Positions 10,237 to 24,480 of a stretch of 64,000 nucleotides of DNA are shown here, one piece after another. The DNA lies in the NCBI GenBank assembly GCA_025360965.1, contig JANYBC010000021.1, positions 22,199 to 86,198 on the forward strand. The letters run 5' to 3'. How positions within the stretch are numbered: the stretch's first letter is position 1; each line of letters opens with the position of its first letter. This stretch comes from Anaeromyxobacter sp. GTDB taxonomy: Bacteria > Myxococcota > Myxococcia > Myxococcales > Anaeromyxobacteraceae. The notes below the pieces were generated by a model. The model was not told the DNA's origin. It made no database searches and was given only the letters and a program-made list of their open reading frames with translations. The position numbers and the translations under genes are program-made.

Positions 10237-11166
10237 ATGGCCGACCTCAAGAACGACTTCAGCTGGTCCAAGTCGAGGCACGACAAGTTCCAGGAGTGCC
10301 GGCGCGCCTACTTCAACACCTACTACGGCAGCTGGGGGGGCTGGTCGGCGCCGGCCAGCTCGCCGGTGCGCGAGCTCTATGTCCTCAAGAAGCTCTCATC
10401 GCGCTGGCAGTGGGCCGGCTCGGTGGTGCACGACGCCATCAAGCAGCTGCTGACCCGGGCCCGGGCCTCGGGGGACCTCTGGCCGCTGGAGCGGCTCCAG
10501 GAGCAGACCCGGGCCAAGGCGCGCGCCCAGTTCGCCGCCTCGCGCGAGAAGAGCTACTGGCGGGAGTCGTCCCGCATCGTCGGGCTCACCGAGCACGAGT
10601 ACGGCGAGCCGGTGACCGACGCCGACTGGAAGCGGCTCTACGAGACGGTCATCGACGGCTCGCTGCGCGCCTTCTTCCAGTCGGAGGTGCTGGAGGAGAT
10701 CCGGCGCACGCCGCGGGAGCGCTGGCTCGGGGTCGACGAGCTCGATCACTGGTTCTTCGAGGGGACCAAGATCTGGGTGGCGGTCGACTTCGCCTACCGG
10801 GACGCTGAGGGGCGGGTCCACCTGCTCGACTGGAAGACCGGCAAGGAGCGCGGCGTCGACCACACCCAGGTGGCCAGCTACGCGCTCTATGCCCGGCAGA
10901 AGTGGGACGTGAAGCCGGACGGGGTGGTCGGCGGGCTGGTCTACCTGGTGGGCGAGGAGGGGCGGCCGGCCGAGCGGACCAGCGTGGCGGCCGACGAGGC
11001 GACGCTCGAGGCCTGCCGGACGCTGATGCGCGGCTCGATCGCCGAGATGCGGGCGGTGCTCACCGACCGGGAGAAGAACGCCGCCCGGGTCGAGGACTTC
11101 CCGCAGACCGAGGACCGCGACCGCTGCCGCCGCTGCGCCTTCCGCCGGCCATGCGGGCGGATCTGA
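10237..11166 (+). CDS. PD-(D/E)XK superfamily nuclease, Cas4/RecB-like, with putative Fe-S cysteines
   Basis: WVAVDFAYRDAEGRVHLLDWKTGK...QVASYALYA core; N-terminal Cys (QECRRAYF) and C-terminal CRRCAFRRPC. Confidence 0.85.
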   Translation: MADLKNDFSWSKSRHDKFQECRRAYFNTYYGSWGGWSAPASSPVRELYVLKKLSSRWQWAGSVVHDAIKQLLTRARASGDLWPLERLQEQTRAKARAQFAASREKSYWRESSRIVGLTEHEYGEPVTDADWKRLYETVIDGSLRAFFQSEVLEEIRRTPRERWLGVDELDHWFFEGTKIWVAVDFAYRDAEGRVHLLDWKTGKERGVDHTQVASYALYARQKWDVKPDGVVGGLVYLVGEEGRPAERTSVAADEATLEACRTLMRGSIAEMRAVLTDREKNAARVEDFPQTEDRDRCRRCAFRRPCGRI

Positions 11167-11169
11167 TCT

Positions 11170-13847
<2,678 letters not shown>

Positions 13848-13991
13848 TCGACTCCTCCCGGGAGGAACGGATTCATCATCCCCCTCTCCAAAGCCAGAAC
13901 CATGCCAGCATCGTGCGGCTCAACTCCTCGGTATTCTTGGGCCCATGGCCGGGAGGACAGCCGAAAGCCGGGCCGATCTGTGGCAGGAACT

Positions 13992-14491
13992 TCACGGCTT
14001 GCGGCCCGACTTGGTCATCCGCACGGCCGGAAGCGCGCCGCCCCCTGGCAAGGGCGAGCGGACCGGCCGACCACGCCGCCAGCCGCGCGCTGCGTAATAG
14101 GCGGCCACACCGGGCGCCGCCACCATCCTGAGCCTTCGCGCCCCGCCCGCCACCGCCTCGGCCTCGATGCGCGCCAGCAGCTTCGCACCCAGCCCGCGCC
14201 CGGCCTCCGCCGGCCGGACGAAGAGCGCAGTCAGCTCACCGGCTCGCCAGGCCGCGTACCCGATCAACCGTCCTCCGCGCACCGCCACCAGGTAGCGCTC
14301 GCCGCCGGCGGTCATGGCCCAGCGGTGGTAGAGCGCCGGGAGGCGCGCCCAGGCGGCCAGCAGCCGCTCGGGGTAACGACCGCGCTGGCCGAGGACCGCC
14401 GCCCGCATCACGCGGGCGATGGCCGCTGCCTCCTCCGGCCGGCCGCCCCGGATCCGGACCGACGCCGGCCCGCCTCGCGCCGGCCCGGCGC

Positions 14492-14495
<4 letters not shown>
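13992..14495 (-). CDS. GNAT-family N-acetyltransferase
   Basis: IRGGRPEEAAAIARVM, LTALFVRPAEAGRGLGAKLLARIE, VAAYYAARGW. Confidence 0.85.
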
Positions 14496-15867
<1,372 letters not shown>

Positions 15868-15871
<4 letters not shown>

Positions 15872-17364
15872 GCGGTGCCCTCCCCGGGCGGCTGGTCGCC
15901 GGCGCCCGGCCGGGCGGCCGGCAGACGGATGCGGAAGGGGGCCCCGCGCCCGGGCTGGCTCTCCAGCGTCACCGTCCCGCCGTGGGCCTCTACCGCCTGC
16001 CGGACGATCGGCAGCCCCAGCCCGGTCCCCTCGGCCTTGGTCGTGAAGAAGGGCTCGAAGATGCGCCGCGCCACCTCCGGCTCCAGCCCCGGGCCGGTGT
16101 CGCTCACCTCGACCACCACCTGCTCGCCCTCGACGCTGGCCCGGGCGGTGAGGGTCCCGCCCCCCTGGTCGCGCATGGCGTGGACGGCGTTGACGCAGAG
16201 GTTGAGGAAGGCCTGGCGCAGCAGCCCGGCGTCGGCCACCACCGGGGGGAGCGGCCCGGCGATGCGGACCGTCCGCTCGACGCCGGCCTGGGCCGCGGCC
16301 GGGCCGACCACCTCGACCGCCTCGCGAAGGATCGGCTCGATGGCCTGGGCGTGGGCCCGGGAGTCGCGGGCCCGGGCGAAGACCAGGAAGCGCTCCAGCA
16401 TGGCGGCGGCCCGCCCGGTCTCGCGGCGGATGGCCACCACGTCCTCGCGGTTGGCGTGGTCGGCCGGCAGCTCCCGCTCGGCCATCGAGGCGTAGCCGCG
16501 GATGACGTTGAGCGAGTTGCCGATCTCGTGGGCGAAGCCGGCGGCGATGCCGCCCAGCGTGGCCAGCCGGTCGGCCCGCAGCAGCTCGCGGGTCTTCTGC
16601 TCGACCCGCTCCTCCAGGCTGGCGATGAGCCGCTGGTTCTCGTCGCGCCGCTCCTCCAGCCGCCGGGACATCTGGTTGAAGGCGTGGACCAGGTCGCGCA
16701 GCTCGCGGTCCTCGGGTTCATCGAGCTGGACCCCCCGCTCCTCGGCGAGGTGACCGGCCGCCTCGATCAGGTCGACGACCGGCTTGGTCACCTGGCGGAT
16801 GAAGAGTGCGGCCATCATCAGGCCGAGCGTGATCCAGATGAAGCCGACCAGGCTGGCGCCGATGGCCAGCTCGCGGGCCGAGCCGATCACCTCCTCGTGG
16901 CTGAAGTCGACGCAGACCGCCCCCACCACCTCGCCGCCGTGCAGGACCGGGGCGCGGGCGATGAGCCCCTCCGGGTTGACGAGCCGCTTGAGGGCCTGCA
17001 GCGCCCAGTCGGCGCTCTCGAACTCGTTGGGGTAGAAGCCCGAGGGGCAGGTCTCGCCGGTGCGCGAGGCGCAGGCCAGCAACGCGCCGCTCCGGTCGAC
17101 CACCCAGGCGCGGTCGAGCGGCGCCGACTTGAGGAGCCGATCGAGGATGGCTGGCAGGGCCTGGGTCGAGCCCGGCTCGGGTCCGGAGGGGCCGATCCAG
17201 TGCGAGGCGCCGGCGGCGGCGGTCGAGGCGATGGCCACGCCCTCGCGGACCAGCAGCTCCTGCCCGCGGATCAGCTCGCGCCAGAGCGCCATGGCGGTGA
17301 CGCCGGTGGTGGCGAAGAAGATGGCCCCGGCGATGAGGACGAAGAGCTTGAGCCGGAGGGTCAC
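15868..17364 (-). CDS. Membrane sensor histidine kinase with HAMP
   Basis: GTG start overlapping the upstream cytochrome stop; GIAAGFAHEIGNSLNVIRGYASM H-box, GTGLGLPIV, two TM regions. Confidence 0.93.
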
Positions 17365-18272
17365 GGTGGCGGGATGTCCGAAGGGGCGCGGGGCGGCAGC
17401 GGAGCGCCGCCGAAGGCGTGGCAGGAGGCGCAGCCTTTCTTCTCGGCGTGGCTGCGCGCGCCGGCGTGGCAGGCGAGGCAGGCCGGGTCCTCGGACTTCC
17501 AGGTGTGGGGCTTGTGGCAGTCGACGCAGCGCTGGTGGCCGGCGCGCCGGTGCAGGCCGCCCTTCTTCATCTCCTTGTGGCAGCTGGCGCAGGCCAGCGT
17601 CCCCTGGCCGGGCGGCGCGTGCGGCTTGTGGCAGGCGGCGCAGGCCATCTCCATGGCGCTGCCGTGCTCGGCCATGGGGGCGTGGATCCCCTGGGCGGTG
17701 TGGCAGCGCAGGCAGTCGCGGCGCGTCGGGCGCAGCCCCGGCTCGTTGGTGAGGAACTCGTGGCAGGCGAAGCAGTGGAGCCGGGTCATCCCGGCCACGC
17801 CCACCAGGTGCTTGCCGTGGCAGGCGACGCAGGCGCTGGAGACCGGCTCGAAGCCGTGGACGCCGGCGGCGTGGCACTTCACGCAGGCGATCTTCTGCTG
17901 CCCGAAGTGGATGCGGTGGCCGCGCGAGGCGCCCACCTGCGGCCAGCGCGGGTCGTGGGAGAGGTGGCAGGCGGCGCAGGCCCCGACCTCGACGTCGGCG
18001 TGGCGGCCCTTGGGCATCTTGCCGGCCAGGAAGGCCCGCAACATGGCCACGCCCTGCTCGGGCGTGGAGTGGTGGCACTTCTGGCAGGAGACCGACTTGT
18101 GGCTGCCCTGCAGCCAGAGCGAGAACTCGGGGCTGGCCCGGTGGCAGGTGGCGCAGAGGCGCGGGTCCTCGTCGACGAACTTCTTGAAGCGGAAGAAGCC
18201 GCCGAGCCCCGCGACCAGCAGGATGGCGGCGGCGGCGATCAGCAGGTTCCGCGTGCCCGGGCCGAGGGTCAT
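17361..18272 (-). CDS. Multiheme c-type cytochrome, N-terminal TM anchor, 12 CXXCH motifs
   Basis: Counted CATCH, CQKCH, CAACH, CVKCH, CVACH, CFACH, CLRCH, CAACH, CASCH, CVDCH, CLACH, CASCH; start taken as the internal ATG at 18272 (track start 18284). Confidence 0.92.
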   Translation of the reverse strand: MTLGPGTRNLLIAAAAILLVAGLGGFFRFKKFVDEDPRLCATCHRASPEFSLWLQGSHKSVSCQKCHHSTPEQGVAMLRAFLAGKMPKGRHADVEVGACAACHLSHDPRWPQVGASRGHRIHFGQQKIACVKCHAAGVHGFEPVSSACVACHGKHLVGVAGMTRLHCFACHEFLTNEPGLRPTRRDCLRCHTAQGIHAPMAEHGSAMEMACAACHKPHAPPGQGTLACASCHKEMKKGGLHRRAGHQRCVDCHKPHTWKSEDPACLACHAGARSHAEKKGCASCHAFGGAPLPPRAPSDIPPP

Positions 18273-18306
18273 GGACCCGGGCATCCTACCTGCTTTCGGC
18301 CCCCAC

Positions 18307-20013
18307 CTACTTGAGCTTGTCCTTGAGCCGCTCGTACTCGGCCGGGTGCTCGTGCTTCAGGTTGGCCACCGTGATGCGGCCGTTGAGCCAGGCCCAGTTC
18401 ATGGGGAAGATCGAGGGCTTCAGGTGCACGTTGTAGAAGTGCACCACGAAGAGGAAGGTGATGGCCAGGGTGGCCTCCTCGCCGTGGATGATCTGCGCCG
18501 CGGTGATGATCCAGGAGGGCGTGTACTTGGCGAAGAAGACCGGGAACCAGAAGACGAACCCGGTGCCGACCATCATGACGATGCCCCAGAACACCGCCCA
18601 GTAGTCGAACTTCTCCAGGTACATGTAGCGGTCGAACTGGGGACGATCCTTCTTCAAGCCCAGCATGAAGAGGATGTTGTCCTTCATGTCCATGGCGTCC
18701 TTGGGCACCGGCAGCATGGAGAGCGGCAGCCGCTTGTTGGCCGCCAGGAACGTCAAGTAGAAGAGGTGGTAGACCGACGAGATGATGATCAGCACCGCGC
18801 CGACGCGGTGCCAGAGCGCCGCGCCCTGGGCGCCGCCGAAGAGCTTCATGAAGGCGGTCGAGTAGGCCGAGGCGTCGAGGTTGCCGATCAGCGGCGCGCC
18901 CGTGAAGACGCCGGCCCCGCGCAGCGGCCAGCCGGTCAGCCCCAGCAGGATGACGCCGGAGAGCATGAACCAGTGCTGGGCGCGCTGGTGGATGTCGAAG
19001 CGGACCACGCTCCTCATGTCATCGGCGGTGACGCCGTGCCCCTTGGCGGCCAGGCGCTGGCGCAGCTCGTAGATGAAGTCGATGAACACGTGGAAGGCGA
19101 AGAAGAGCAGGGTCAGCGTGGTCAGGTAGGAGAAGGCCACGTGGGTGACGTGGGGGACGATGTGGCCGCCGGTCTCCTGGATCGACTTGTGGGCGATGAG
19201 GGTGGCGAAGTTGTCGGTGGCCCCCTCGTGGCAGCGGGCGCAGGTGTTCTTGCGGGTGGCGGCGAAGACCGGCGAGGCCGGGTCGCCCTTGGCGACGATG
19301 CCGTGCGAGCCGCCGGCCGCCTTGTCGGAGGCGTGGCAGGAGACGCAGGCCGGGGCCACCGGGTTGCCGACCCGCACCAGCCGGCCGTGGATCGAGTCCT
19401 GGTAGGTCTGCTTGACGTCGGCGCTCATGCCGGCCGACCTGGCGAACTCCTCGTTGCCGTGGCAGGACTCGCAGGACTTCTGCATGGCGCGGCGATCGGC
19501 CGGGACGTCGGCGCGGGCGCTGGCCAGCGGCGCGTAGGGCGCCAGCTTCTTCGCCAGCGTGTGCGGCGAGCCGTGGCAGCTCGCGCAGATGGGGCCCGCC
19601 ACCGAGCTGTCCTCGCGCAGCCACTTCGCGTGGATCGACTTGCCGAAGAAGGCCTCGGCCGGCTCGGCGTGGCAGGTGGCGCAGGCCAGGTAGGCGGCCG
19701 GGGCGGTCACCTTGACGGCGCGCTCGCCCTCGCCCCAGGTCGCTCTCCCGAGCCGCGCCACCACCGACTGCTCGGCGGCGGTGCGCGTCGGTCCCTGCCC
19801 CTGGTGCGGCCCCTCGCCGTAACCGTCGTGGCAGTCGGTGCAGGAGATCGAGGCCTGGCCGTGGAGCGAGGCGGCGAAGAGCTTGTCGTCCACCCTGCGG
19901 CCGGTGCTGTCATCGGCGTGGCAGGCGAGGCAGTCGGCGTCGCCGAGCTTCTTGGGGGCGGCGCTGGCGGCGCCGGCGAGGAGCAGCGAGACGGCGAGGA
20001 ACAGGAGGCGCAT
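18307..20013 (-). CDS. Periplasmic multiheme cytochrome c (7 CXXCH) fused to a cytochrome b-type membrane domain
   Basis: Signal peptide MRLLFLAVSLLLAGAASA; CLACH, CTDCH, CATCH, CASCH, CESCH, CVSCH, CARCH; then multi-TM b-type domain (RFDIHQRAQHWFMLSGVILLGLTG, FVVHFYNVHLKP). Confidence 0.9.
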   Translation of the reverse strand: MRLLFLAVSLLLAGAASAAPKKLGDADCLACHADDSTGRRVDDKLFAASLHGQASISCTDCHDGYGEGPHQGQGPTRTAAEQSVVARLGRATWGEGERAVKVTAPAAYLACATCHAEPAEAFFGKSIHAKWLREDSSVAGPICASCHGSPHTLAKKLAPYAPLASARADVPADRRAMQKSCESCHGNEEFARSAGMSADVKQTYQDSIHGRLVRVGNPVAPACVSCHASDKAAGGSHGIVAKGDPASPVFAATRKNTCARCHEGATDNFATLIAHKSIQETGGHIVPHVTHVAFSYLTTLTLLFFAFHVFIDFIYELRQRLAAKGHGVTADDMRSVVRFDIHQRAQHWFMLSGVILLGLTGWPLRGAGVFTGAPLIGNLDASAYSTAFMKLFGGAQGAALWHRVGAVLIIISSVYHLFYLTFLAANKRLPLSMLPVPKDAMDMKDNILFMLGLKKDRPQFDRYMYLEKFDYWAVFWGIVMMVGTGFVFWFPVFFAKYTPSWIITAAQIIHGEEATLAITFLFVVHFYNVHLKPSIFPMNWAWLNGRITVANLKHEHPAEYERLKDKLK

Positions 20014-20220
20014 GGGGAGGCTCGTTTCCCGGGTGCGGCGAATGAGGACAGCCATCCGAAAGGCGGCGGATTCTAGTCGGATCGGGAGGCACTGCGTTGA
20101 TCAGTCGCAACCCGGCGGGGATCTGCGGCACTTGACCGCAGGGGGATGCGGCGAGCCCCGGTCGGCCCCTCGCAGGTGGAGAGGGGCCGTCCCCGGCGAC
20201 CGTCGTCCTGGTGTCTTCGG

Positions 20221-20246
20221 ATTGCGCCGCGCTAGCGCGGCGCAAT
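20221..20246. repeat. 26-bp perfect palindrome ATTGCGCCGCGCTAGCGCGGCGCAAT
   Basis: Checked base by base; sits 3' of mreB and followed by a second hairpin GTTGCGCCG-actgaag-CCGGCGCGAC. Confidence 0.9.
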
Positions 20247-20275
20247 TGGGGTTGCGCCGACTGAAGCCGGCGCGA

Positions 20276-21938
<1,663 letters not shown>

Positions 21939-21947
21939 GTCGGCCTC

Positions 21948-22355
21948 CTACGGCGTCCCGGCCGAATAGGGCAGGATGGCGAGCATGCGGGCCCGCTTGA
22001 TGGCGGTGGCGATCTCGCGCTGGTGCTTGGCGCAATTGCCGCTGATGCGGCGGGGGATGATCTTGCCGCGCTCGGTGAGGAAGTACTTGAGCGCCTGCTG
22101 GTCCTTGTAGTCGACCTTGAGCGCCTTGTCGGCGCAGAACCGGCAGACCTTGCGCCGGCCGAAGCCGCGGCCCTCGCCGCCCTCCCCGCGCTCGCCGCGC
22201 TCCTCGCGGTCGCCGCCGCGGCCACCGCCACCGCCGCCGCCGCCGTAGCCGCCGCCACCACCACCACCGCCGCCGAAGGTCTTGCCGCCGCCGTAGCCGC
22301 CGCCGCCACCACCACCGAACGACTTGGCACCACCACCGCTGTCAGGACGGGCCAT
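21948..22355 (-). CDS. rpsR: 30S ribosomal protein S18 with Gly-rich N-terminal extension
   Basis: KVCRFCADK...[27 protein letters not shown] core after an extended poly-Gly/Tyr/Arg segment. Confidence 0.95.
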   Translation of the reverse strand: MARPDSGGGAKSFGGGGGGGYGGGKTFGGGGGGGGGYGGGGGGGGRGGDREERGERGEGGEGRGFGRRKVCRFCADKALKVDYKDQQALKYFLTERGKIIPRRISGNCAKHQREIATAIKRARMLAILPYSAGTP

Positions 22356-22357
22356 GG

Positions 22358-22813
22358 CTATTCCTCCCCCCGCTCGTGGGTCTCGGGCTCGAAGCCCTCA
22401 TCGCGGTCACCGAAGGCGCGCTCCTCGCGCGGCCTGGCGGTCTCCTCCTCGACGGGCATGATCTTGACGTCGGCCTCGACCTGCCGGGCGTCGAAGTCGA
22501 CGTCCTCGGCCAGCCTGACCGACTGGAACTTGGTGACGAGATCGATCATGCGCAGGTTGCGCTCGAGCTCGGCCACCAGGCCGGACTTGCCGATGTAGAG
22601 GCACTGCATGTAGAGGGCGCGCCCGTTCTTGGCCACCGGGAAGGCGGTCTTCCGCTTGCCCTGGTTGGTGAACCGGATCACCTTCCCGCCCTCGCGGCTG
22701 ACCACGCCACGGAGCCGCTCCTTGATCTCTTCCACCTGGTCGTCAGGCGTATCCGCCTTGAGCAGGTAGACAGTCTCGTACTCTCGAACGAGACGCTTCG
22801 TCGCTTCGGCCAT
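22358..22813 (-). CDS. rpsF: 30S ribosomal protein S6
   Basis: [25 protein letters not shown]; directly upstream of rpsR and rplI. Confidence 0.95.
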   Translation of the reverse strand: MAEATKRLVREYETVYLLKADTPDDQVEEIKERLRGVVSREGGKVIRFTNQGKRKTAFPVAKNGRALYMQCLYIGKSGLVAELERNLRMIDLVTKFQSVRLAEDVDFDARQVEADVKIMPVEEETARPREERAFGDRDEGFEPETHERGEE

Positions 22814-22941
22814 CGGTACTCCCCTCGGATTCACAGCGGCGGTTCACCCGCCGCGAGGAGCCAGCTGTTCACGCGTCCCGGGTGCACCATGCACCCGGCG
22901 CCGCGCCCTGCGGTGCTGCCTGCTTCGGTGATGCGTCCTGC

Positions 22942-23517
22942 CTAGGCCGGCTCGCGCCGGCGGTTCACCTGGTTCATCGCCTTCACCGCGCCCAGCTCAC
23001 AGGTGAGCCGGACCGCCTCCGCCGCCACCACCACGCAGCCCTCCACGACGGCGTCCTCGGCCCGGGGGAAGCGGCCCAGCACGTAGTCGGCCGGGTCCAG
23101 CTTTGCCGGTGGGCGCCCCACGCCGACGCGCACGCGCGCGTAGTCGGGAGAGCCCAGGTGGGCGTTGATGCTCTTCAATCCGTTGTGCCCGCCGTGGCCC
23201 CCCCCGACCTTGAGCTGGACCCGGAACGGGTCGAGCTCCATGTCGTCGTGGACCACCACCAGGTCCTCCAGCTCCAGCTTCCAGAACTTCAGCGCCGGCC
23301 CGACCGACTCGCCGGAGTGGTTCATGAAGGTCTGAGGCTTCATGATCCAGATCCGCTCGTCGCCGGACCGGGCCTCGGCCAGCTCCGCCCCGAACTTGTC
23401 GGGCGCCGAGCGGGCCGAGAGGTGACGCGCCAGGTGGTCGGCCACCAGCCAGCCGACGTTGTGGCGCGTCCGCGCGTAGGCGTCCCCGGGGTTGCCGAGT
23501 GCGACGACGAGCTTCAC
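22942..23517 (-). CDS. pth: Peptidyl-tRNA hydrolase
   Basis: [49 protein letters not shown]. Confidence 0.96.
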   Translation of the reverse strand: MKLVVALGNPGDAYARTRHNVGWLVADHLARHLSARSAPDKFGAELAEARSGDERIWIMKPQTFMNHSGESVGPALKFWKLELEDLVVVHDDMELDPFRVQLKVGGGHGGHNGLKSINAHLGSPDYARVRVGVGRPPAKLDPADYVLGRFPRAEDAVVEGCVVVAAEAVRLTCELGAVKAMNQVNRRREPA

Positions 23518-23522
23518 GGTCG

Positions 23523-24263
23523 CTACTTCTTCTTCTCGCCGCCCTTGGCCGCGGGAGCCGCCGGGGCAGCGCCCTTGGCGCCAGCCGCGGGAGCCGCGCC
23601 AGCCGCCGGAGCGGCACCGGCCGCGCCAGGAGCCGCGCCAGCCACCGGAGCGGCACCAGCCACGCCCTCCGTGCCTGGGACGGCAGCCACCACCGCGACG
23701 ACCTCCTCCTTCTCGGGGATGGCGACGAAGGCGATGACGATGTCGGCCTGGTAGACGAAGGTGCAGCCGACCGGGGCCTTGAGCTCGGAGATGTGGATCG
23801 AGGCGCCGATCTTCAGCTCGGTGACGTCGACCTCGATCTTGAGCGGGATCTTGGTGGGCAGCGCCCTGACCACGATGTCGTGGGTGGCGACCGAGAGGAT
23901 GCCGCCCTCGGCGGTGCCGATGGCCTTGCCGACGATGGCGACGGGGACCTCGACCCGGACCGGCTCATCGAGCGCGACCTCGAGGAAGTCGGCGTGCAGG
24001 AGCTGCCGGGTGACCGGGTCGACCTGGTAGTCCTTGAAGAGCACGAAGCTCTCGCCGCCCGCCACCTGCAAGGTGAGCAGGGTGTTGAACTTGTGCGGGT
24101 TCTCGATGGCCTTCAGCAGGAAGGTCGGATCGAGCGCGAGGTGCTTGGGGGCGCCCTTGCGGCCGTAGACGACGGCGGGGATGAGACCCTTCTGACGGAG
24201 CCGGCGGGCCGGGCCCTTGCCCTTGCCTTCACGCTGCTCCGCGCTGAGAACGACCTTATCCAT
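23523..24263 (-). CDS. rplY: 50S ribosomal protein L25/general stress protein Ctc with Ala/Pro-rich tail
   Basis: [41 protein letters not shown]-terminal [10 protein letters not shown] repeats. Confidence 0.93.
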   Translation of the reverse strand: MDKVVLSAEQREGKGKGPARRLRQKGLIPAVVYGRKGAPKHLALDPTFLLKAIENPHKFNTLLTLQVAGGESFVLFKDYQVDPVTRQLLHADFLEVALDEPVRVEVPVAIVGKAIGTAEGGILSVATHDIVVRALPTKIPLKIEVDVTELKIGASIHISELKAPVGCTFVYQADIVIAFVAIPEKEEVVAVVAAVPGTEGVAGAAPVAGAAPGAAGAAPAAGAAPAAGAKGAAPAAPAAKGGEKKK

Positions 24264-24480
24264 GGTGCCTCCCAATGGACTCGTGCCGGCCGCATGATCG
24301 GCTCGGGCGAGGGGCGACGCCTGGCGGCGGCGGCCCTGGGTTGATGTTGCGAAGAAGGGCCCGGTGATCTGGAACCCCAAGGAAGGCGGGTGATTACTCG
24401 ATCACGGGGTCCCCGGTCAAGAGGCGGGCAGCTTCTGGCGCCCCGGCCGCCGTGCTTAACTGCTAGATCCCCACCCCGCC

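Noticed and set aside
7679-10453. 924-aa plus-strand ORF
   Set aside because: Antisense to the DUF5916 gene; composition typical of a GC-bias shadow ORF.
15982-20076. 1364-aa plus-strand ORF
   Set aside because: Antisense to the kinase and cytochrome genes; low-complexity Gly/Ala/Val/Arg composition with no family features.
22200-22330. Dense GGC/GCC trinucleotide repeats, possible CRISPR-like or tandem array
   Set aside because: They are codon repeats encoding the Gly-rich S18 extension; no spacer structure.
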